A DNA stretch of 64,000 nt, taken from NCBI GenBank assembly GCA_965203635.1, contig OZ241903.1, positions 1,364,001 through 1,428,000 on the forward strand, given 5' to 3'. Both the position numbers and the translations under genes were made by a program. Of this stretch, positions 59,690 to 64,000 are shown one piece after another. The notes beneath the pieces are model-generated. The model ran no database searches. It worked only from the letters and a program-made list of their open reading frames with translations, and was not told the DNA's origin. Numbering within the stretch: position 1 is the first letter of the stretch; every line of letters starts with the position of its first letter. The DNA comes from Aldehydirespirator sp965203635. Its GTDB lineage: Bacteria; Actinomycetota; Acidimicrobiia; Acidimicrobiales; Aldehydirespiratoraceae.

Positions 59690-61261
59690 GTGACTCCCCG
59701 GATCCGCGTCCGCGTCCTGCTGGCGGTACTCGCGCTCGTTGCCGCCGCGTGTTCGGGGGACGACATGGATGCGACCGCATTCACGGGTAGCGCCGCGGCC
59801 CCGGCCGAGACGCCCGAGAACGACACTGTGGATGCCGCCACACCCGATAGCGAGGCCTCCGAGGCTGAGACCGCAACCGCCGCCCCCGAGCCGGACGCCG
59901 ACACGCCGAGCGCCGAGCCCGCGGCCGAGCCGGCCCTGCTGGACCCACGCGAGCGGGGCGTGCTGCGCAACTTCCTGGGCTACGAGTTCCCGCCCGCCCC
60001 CGACACCACGACCGGCCCGATCGACCAGGCCGCGGTCGACATCCTCGAAGTCATCTGGGCCGGCCTCGAACTGGGCGGCTTCGACGGCGGACTGGTCGCC
60101 GCCCTCGGCAACACCGGCGACGCACGGCTGGCCTGGATCATGTCCGACCTGCTCCGGTTCTTCTACTTCGGCGACATCCACGACGGCGCCGTCTCCGGCT
60201 TCCAGCGCCTGACCGGGGCGAAGCTGAACGACGACCCCGTGGCCGAGCGCAGCTCGTGGCAGTCGGTCACCGACCACCTGATCGCCTGGGACCTCCCCGC
60301 CTTTCCCCGCTACGACGACTACAAGGGGCGCCTGTTCACGCTGGTCGAGCCCCGCTGGCAGCCGTTCTTCGACGACCCCGACGCCGACATCGACTGGCGT
60401 CTGGTGAGCTGGGGCGGCGTGCGGATCGACGACCGGGCGCTCGGCGACCCGAGGGGCTGCCCCGCGGGCTGCATCCCGGCCCTGGACGACCCTGCGGTCA
60501 CCGACGCGGCCGGCGGCTCCTGGTACGCCGACGACGGCGCCGTGTTCGCGGTGGTGATCAACGGCGAGGCCCGGGCCTACCCCCGCCACATCATGGAGAT
60601 CCACGAGATGGTGAACGACACGCTCGGCGGCCGCCGGATCGGCATGCCGTACTGCACGCTGTGCGGCTCGGCCCAGGCCTACTTCACCGACGACGTGCCC
60701 GCCGGCGTCGAGACTCCCGTCCTGCGCACGTCGGGCCTGCTGGCGAGGTCCAACAAGGTCATGTACGACCTGGTCACCAAGTCGGTGTTCGACACGTTCA
60801 CCGGGGAGGCGCTCTCGGGGCCGCTGCGCGAGCGGGAAGTGGTCCTCAACCAGGCCACCGTGGTCACCACCACCTGGGGCGAGTGGAAGGCGGCCCATCC
60901 CGACACCACCATCATCGCCGAGGACGGCGGGATCGGCCGCAGCTACCCGCTCGACCCGCTGCGGGGCCGCGACGACGACGGGCCCATCTTCCCGATCGGC
61001 GACATGGACGGCACCCTCGGCGTCCACGACCAGGTCTTCGGCGTGGTGCTGGACGACGGCACCCCCGTGGCCTTCCCGGTCGACACGGCCGCGGCCGCCC
61101 TCCGAGCCGGCCGGGACGTCGAGCTCGCCGGGGTGACGCTCCGCCTCGACGGCGGCGGGGTGCGGGCCGTCGACCCGGCCGGCGACGAGATCGAGGGCCA
61201 TCAAGCGTTCTGGTTCGCCTGGAGCCAGTTCATGCCCAACACCCTCCTCTGGCAGCCTTAG
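59690..61261 (+). CDS. DUF3179-family lipoprotein
   Basis: 523 residues from GTG. Lipoprotein signal with lipobox-like LVAAAC near residue 21, then a Pro/Ala/Glu-rich linker to about 85. DUF3179 domain follows: VINGEARAYPRHIMEIHEMV, GMPYCTLCGSAQAYF from about 319 with two cysteines, and later DGTPVAFPVDTAAAALRAGR and EIEGHQAFWFAWSQF near the end. DUF3179 proteins are extracytoplasmic with unknown function; two Cys in a YCxxC arrangement suggest a metal or redox site. Confidence 0.85.
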   Translation: MTPRIRVRVLLAVLALVAAACSGDDMDATAFTGSAAAPAETPENDTVDAATPDSEASEAETATAAPEPDADTPSAEPAAEPALLDPRERGVLRNFLGYEFPPAPDTTTGPIDQAAVDILEVIWAGLELGGFDGGLVAALGNTGDARLAWIMSDLLRFFYFGDIHDGAVSGFQRLTGAKLNDDPVAERSSWQSVTDHLIAWDLPAFPRYDDYKGRLFTLVEPRWQPFFDDPDADIDWRLVSWGGVRIDDRALGDPRGCPAGCIPALDDPAVTDAAGGSWYADDGAVFAVVINGEARAYPRHIMEIHEMVNDTLGGRRIGMPYCTLCGSAQAYFTDDVPAGVETPVLRTSGLLARSNKVMYDLVTKSVFDTFTGEALSGPLREREVVLNQATVVTTTWGEWKAAHPDTTIIAEDGGIGRSYPLDPLRGRDDDGPIFPIGDMDGTLGVHDQVFGVVLDDGTPVAFPVDTAAAALRAGRDVELAGVTLRLDGGGVRAVDPAGDEIEGHQAFWFAWSQFMPNTLLWQP

Positions 61262-61355
61262 AGCCGTGGCCCGAACGGGCAGGTGAGCGAACCCGGTTCA
61301 TACGGGTGAGGCCGTGGCCCGAGCGGCCCTCAGGTCGCGGCGAACAAGGGCGGGA
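61262..61355 (-). repeat. Dispersed 43-bp-family repeat, inverted, one full and one partial copy
   Basis: Minus-strand reading of 61308-61355 gives TCCCGCCCTTGTTCGCCGCG then GGGCCGCTCGGGCCACGGCC, a diverged core copy with its CCACGGCCTC tail. A shorter related copy is at 61262-61295. These are the only copies of the family in this orientation. Confidence 0.7.
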
Positions 61356-61472
61356 GACGCTCCGACGGCCCGAGCCGTTCCCGGCACCGAACCGTGGCTG
61401 ACCCGGGAGCCCGGGCTGCTCTAGGTATTGTCGAACTAGAACCCAGAACACGCCTGGCGAGAGGAGGCTCCA

Positions 61473-61964
61473 GTGAGGAAGGTGACCGAGACCGACCTGC
61501 CCGGAGTGGGGATCCGTTTCGACCTGCAGACCGATGCCGGCCGCTGCGTGGGCGTGGTGGCCCACCAGACCGGTCGGCGCGACCTCGTGGTCTACGACGA
61601 GCGGGACATCGATCGGGCCTGCGAGAGCGTCCAGCTGACCGAGGACGAGGGCCACACCCTGGGCGAGCTGCTGGGCGGCAGCCCCGTGCTGGAGCACCTC
61701 GACGACGCCGTGCACCGGCTGGAGGACCTGGTGATCTCGTGGGTCCAGATCGCGGCCGAGTCGTCAATCGCCGGGCGCACCCTGGCCGAGGCGACCCTGA
61801 GGACCCGCACGGGGGCCGGAGTAGTCGCCCTCGTCAGCGAATCGGGCTCCATCCCCATCCCGGCCGGGACCGAGCGCCTCGAAGCGGGCGACACCGCGGT
61901 GGTGGTGGGCGTCCCGTCGGCGGTCAAGGCGGCCACCCGGCTGCTCAGGCGCCCAGCCGACTAG
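61473..61964 (+). CDS. KhtT-like antiporter regulatory subunit (TrkA-C/RCK_C domain)
   Basis: 163 residues from GTG, with GGAGG at 6 bp. An N-terminal domain of about 75 residues and a C-terminal RCK_C/TrkA_C domain (about 88-160) containing SIAGRTLAEATLRTRTGAGV and LEAGDTAVVVGVPSAV. In Bacillus KhtT controls the K+/H+ antiporter KhtU in response to nucleotides. Directly upstream of the antiporter gene (30 bp gap), which supports this role. Confidence 0.88.
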   Translation: MRKVTETDLPGVGIRFDLQTDAGRCVGVVAHQTGRRDLVVYDERDIDRACESVQLTEDEGHTLGELLGGSPVLEHLDDAVHRLEDLVISWVQIAAESSIAGRTLAEATLRTRTGAGVVALVSESGSIPIPAGTERLEAGDTAVVVGVPSAVKAATRLLRRPAD

Positions 61965-61994
61965 ATCGACCGGATCGGCCCCGGCAAGCGCAAC

Positions 61995-63164
61995 ATGGAC
62001 ACCGGCGGCGACCTGCTGGTCATCGAGCTCGGCGCGCTCGTGCTGGCCCTGGCGGTCGTCGCCCGCCTGGCCCGCCGGATCGGCCTGCCCGCCCTGCCGC
62101 TGTACCTGCTGGCCGGGCTGGTCCTCGGCGAGGGCAGCCTCTTCGAGATCGACGCCTCCGAGGACTTCATCGAGGTCGGCGCCGAGATCGGCGTCATCCT
62201 GATGCTGTTGATGCTGGGCCTGGAGTTCTCCACCCACGAACTGATCACTAACGTGCGCCGCTCGACCCTGGCCGGGGTGGTCGACCTCGTGCTGAACTTC
62301 ACGCCCGGGTTCGTGGCCGGGCTGATCCTCGGCTTCGACCCGATCGTCGCCGTCCTGCTCGGCGGGGTGACCTACATCTCGTCGTCGGGCATCGTGGCCA
62401 AGCTGGTGGCCGACCTCGACCGGATCGGCAACCACGAGACCTCGGTCATCCTCAGCGTCCTCGTCATCGAGGACCTGGCCATGGTGCTCTACCTGCCGAT
62501 CGTGTCCGGCGTGCTCTTCGGCGGCTCGGCCCTGAACACCACCCTCACCGTCGCCATCTCGCTGGCGGCCGTGATCGGGGTGCTCGGCGTCGCCTACGTG
62601 CTGGGCGACCGGCTCAGCGCCATCGCCCTGAGCCAGTCCAGCGAGGCGCTGCTGCTGACCCTGCTGGGCGGCACGCTCCTGGTCGCCGGCCTGGCCGGAC
62701 GGCTCAACATCTCCACCGCGGTCGGCGCCTTCGTGGTGGGCGTGGCGCTGTCGGGCGACATCGTCTCGCACGCCCGCGGGCTGCTGCTGCCGCTGCGCAA
62801 CCTGTTCGCCGCGGTCTTCTTCGTGTTCTTCGGACTGCAGGTGGACCTCAGCCTGATACCGGGCGTGGCCGTGGCCGCCCTGGCCATCGCGGCCGTCACC
62901 GTCGTCACCAAGATCGCCTCCGGCTGGATCGCGGCCGCACGAGCCGGCATCGGCAAGCCCGGCCGGCTGCGGGCCGGGGCCGCCCTCATCGCCCACGGCG
63001 AGTTCTCGATCGTCATCGCCGAGCTCGGCATCGGCCGCGAGAGCGACCTGGGCGCGCTGGCCGCCGCCTACGTCATCGTCCTCACCCTGGTGGGAGCAGT
63101 GCTCTACCAGTTCTCGGACTCCATCACCCTCCCAGCCCCCAAACCCCGCCGAGCCCGCGCCTAG
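61995..63164 (+). CDS. Cation:proton antiporter (CPA2 family, KhtU-like)
   Basis: 389 residues, about 11-12 membrane helices. Seen: ALPLYLLAGLVLGEGSLF, LMLGLEFSTHELITNVRR, TYISSSGIVAKLVADLDRIG, VLVIEDLAMVLYLPIVSG and FFVFFGLQVDLSLIPGV, the core of CPA2 Na+(K+)/H+ antiporters. Lacks a long C-terminal RCK domain; this is supplied by the separate KhtT-like subunit. It probably removes K+ or Na+ during alkaline or osmotic stress. Confidence 0.92.
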   Translation: MDTGGDLLVIELGALVLALAVVARLARRIGLPALPLYLLAGLVLGEGSLFEIDASEDFIEVGAEIGVILMLLMLGLEFSTHELITNVRRSTLAGVVDLVLNFTPGFVAGLILGFDPIVAVLLGGVTYISSSGIVAKLVADLDRIGNHETSVILSVLVIEDLAMVLYLPIVSGVLFGGSALNTTLTVAISLAAVIGVLGVAYVLGDRLSAIALSQSSEALLLTLLGGTLLVAGLAGRLNISTAVGAFVVGVALSGDIVSHARGLLLPLRNLFAAVFFVFFGLQVDLSLIPGVAVAALAIAAVTVVTKIASGWIAAARAGIGKPGRLRAGAALIAHGEFSIVIAELGIGRESDLGALAAAYVIVLTLVGAVLYQFSDSITLPAPKPRRARA

Positions 63165-63213
63165 AAGCGAGCGCGGATTGATGTGAGGCCTGTCGTGTCG
63201 CAACGGGGTCACC

Positions 63214-63724
63214 CCCGCTCTTGTTCGCTGCGCTCACGGGCCGCTCGGGCCTGCTGCCCGCTCATGTTCGCTGCGCTCACGGGCCGCTCGGGCCTGCTGC
63301 CCGCTCTTGTTCGCTGTGCTCACGGGCCGCTCGGGCCTGCTGCCCGCTCTTGTTCGCTGTGCTCACGGGCCGCTCGGGCCTGCTGCCCGCTCTTGTTCGC
63401 TGTGCTCACGGGCCGCTCGGGCCTGCTGCCCGCTCTTGTTCGCTGTGCTCACGGGCCGCTCGGGCCTGCTGCCCGCTCTTGTTCGCTGTGCTCACGGGCC
63501 GCTCGGGCCTGCTGCCCGCTCTTGTTCGCTGTGCTCACGGGCCGCTCGGGCCTGCTGCCCGCTCTTGTTCGCTGTGCTCACGGGCCGCTCGGGCCTGCTG
63601 CCCGCTCTTGTTCGCTGTGCTCACGGGCCGCTCGGGCCTGCTGCCCGCTCTTGTTCGCTGTGCTCACGGGCCGCTCGGGCCTGCTGCCCGCTCTTGTTCG
63701 CTGTGCTCACGGGCCGCTCGGGCC
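63214..63724 (+). repeat. 12-copy tandem array of a 43-bp repeat
   Basis: Eleven full 43-bp units and a final 38-bp unit, 511 bp. Units 1-2 have CGCTGCGCTC, and units 3-12 have CGCTGTGCTC and are identical, so the array grew recently from one or two units. Unit text: CCCGCTCTTGTTCGCTGTGC plus TCACGGGCCGCTCGGGCCTG plus CTG. The 5' leader (63183-63213) and the 3' CCTAGGGGCC tail match other single copies. Not a CRISPR: no spacers. Open in all three plus frames because 43 is not a multiple of 3 and no stop occurs. Confidence 0.98.
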
Positions 63725-63875
63725 CTAGGGGCCTCGCCCGTATGAGCCGGACTCGCGCATCTATCCGCTCGGCCTCTAGACCTCCACCAGTCGCAGCGGT
63801 GTGTGGCCGGCGATGGCTCCGTAGTCCCAACGAGGATCGGGATGACGACCGCGCTCGGCCGTGTGGCGGTGACAG

Positions 63876-63892
63876 TTGACTACAATGTCGTC
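63876..63892 (+). promoter_or_regulatory. Leaderless-type promoter candidate
   Basis: TACAAT at 63881-63886 lies 6 bases before the ATG at 63893, the spacing expected when transcription begins at the start codon. TTGAC precedes it directly. No Shine-Dalgarno is visible before this ATG. Suggests a leaderless message. Confidence 0.4.
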
Positions 63893-64000
63893 ATGACGGT
63901 GCTGTCGGTCCGGTTCAAGCGTCCGGGTGTCCACGAGCGGCTCAAGCGGAGCGCGGCCCAGCGGGCCGAATCGATCTCTTCGGCGGGGGAGCGCCTGATC
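63893..64000 (+). CDS. Small basic DNA-binding-like protein, N-terminal part
   Basis: 36 codons visible, cut by the right edge. MTVLSVRFKRPGVHERLKRS then AAQRAESISSAGERLI resembles the N-terminus of ribbon-helix-helix antitoxins (a strand followed by a basic helix). A toxin gene would be expected just beyond the window. Assignment is tentative. Confidence 0.5.
   Translation, partial: MTVLSVRFKRPGVHERLKRSAAQRAESISSAGERLI

Noticed and set aside
57812..61204. Minus-strand open frames of 520 and 586 codons
   Set aside because: Antisense to the TPR and DUF3179 genes, with no recognisable domain.
63214..63724. CRISPR array
   Set aside because: The units are contiguous with no spacer sequences, and no cas gene is present.
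63183..63879. Three overlapping plus-strand frames of 174-190 codons through the 43-bp array
   Set aside because: They exist only because the unit lacks stops and rotates through frames; the peptide is Cys/Arg/Leu-rich repeat without homology.
63775..63880. Minus-strand frame reading HPDPRWDYGAIAGHTPLRL near the right edge, resembling the end of an integrase-core transposase
   Set aside because: Too short and too weak a match; no other part of a transposase is visible.

Overview
This 64 kb window is high-GC, gene-dense bacterial DNA. Gene content points to an actinobacterium, most likely an uncultured member of the Acidimicrobiia or a close relative. Support comes from the ClpS/DUF2017 gene pair, a DUF222-HNH protein, an actinobacterial-type CtaA with Asn after EF(x) in the EFVNR motif, a caa3-type oxidase operon with CtaG, and a sulfotransferase/DUF1214/TPR run. 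Taxonomy is an inference; no rRNA or tRNA gene was seen.

Layout. 0-7 kb: a catabolic block with a UbiD-like decarboxylase (cut by the left edge), an HpaB-like flavin monooxygenase, its flavin reductase, two exporters, an amidohydrolase and a 2-hydroxyacid dehydrogenase-like protein. A 23-bp palindrome sits in the divergent promoter. 7-18.5 kb: housekeeping genes (asd, lysC, dut, orn, a TlpA/CcdA thiol-redox pair, pdxH, serS) and a KamA-like radical SAM protein. 18.5-21.5 kb: a flavin monooxygenase, an OsmC protein and a methyltransferase carrying all four signature regions of sterol C24-methyltransferases. 21.5-32.6 kb: a complete caa3 cytochrome oxidase operon (ctaC, D, E, F, G) with heme genes ctaB and ctaA, then clpS and DUF2017. 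The operon also holds a second subunit III and a subunit-I-like protein in which the heme and copper ligands are replaced. 32.8-38.8 kb: Rieske oxygenase, P450, MMPL/RND exporter and a 5'-truncated P450.

38.8-49.3 kb is an accessory island: a tyrosine recombinase, a fragment of a second recombinase, an AlbA_2/Schlafen-type protein, a membrane coiled-coil protein, a HipBA toxin-antitoxin pair with three evenly spaced candidate operators, an ATPase relic, and a 1002-residue secreted chimera (S-layer domains, glycine-betaine-binding-like domain, M6-type metalloprotease) followed by a Uma2 protein. A collapsed second copy of the chimera/Uma2 locus lies 3 kb away. 49.4-55 kb: a metallo-beta-lactamase-fold protein, pyrE, a DUF222-HNH protein, a decayed VapE-like phage protein and an EamA exporter. 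55-64 kb: sulfotransferase, DUF1214, TPR, a DUF3179 lipoprotein, a KhtT/KhtU antiporter pair, a 12-copy 43-bp tandem array and the start of a small DNA-binding-like protein.

A dispersed 43-bp repeat family recurs at seven loci (about 14, 14.6, 30.7, 31.8, 32.7, 61.3 and 63.2 kb). One copy lies inside the 5' coding end of clpS, and one has expanded to the 12-copy array. The strongest candidates for undescribed biology are the ligand-less oxidase subunit I with its own subunit III, the S-layer/betaine-binding/protease chimera, the bacterial sterol-methyltransferase-like gene, and the repeat family.
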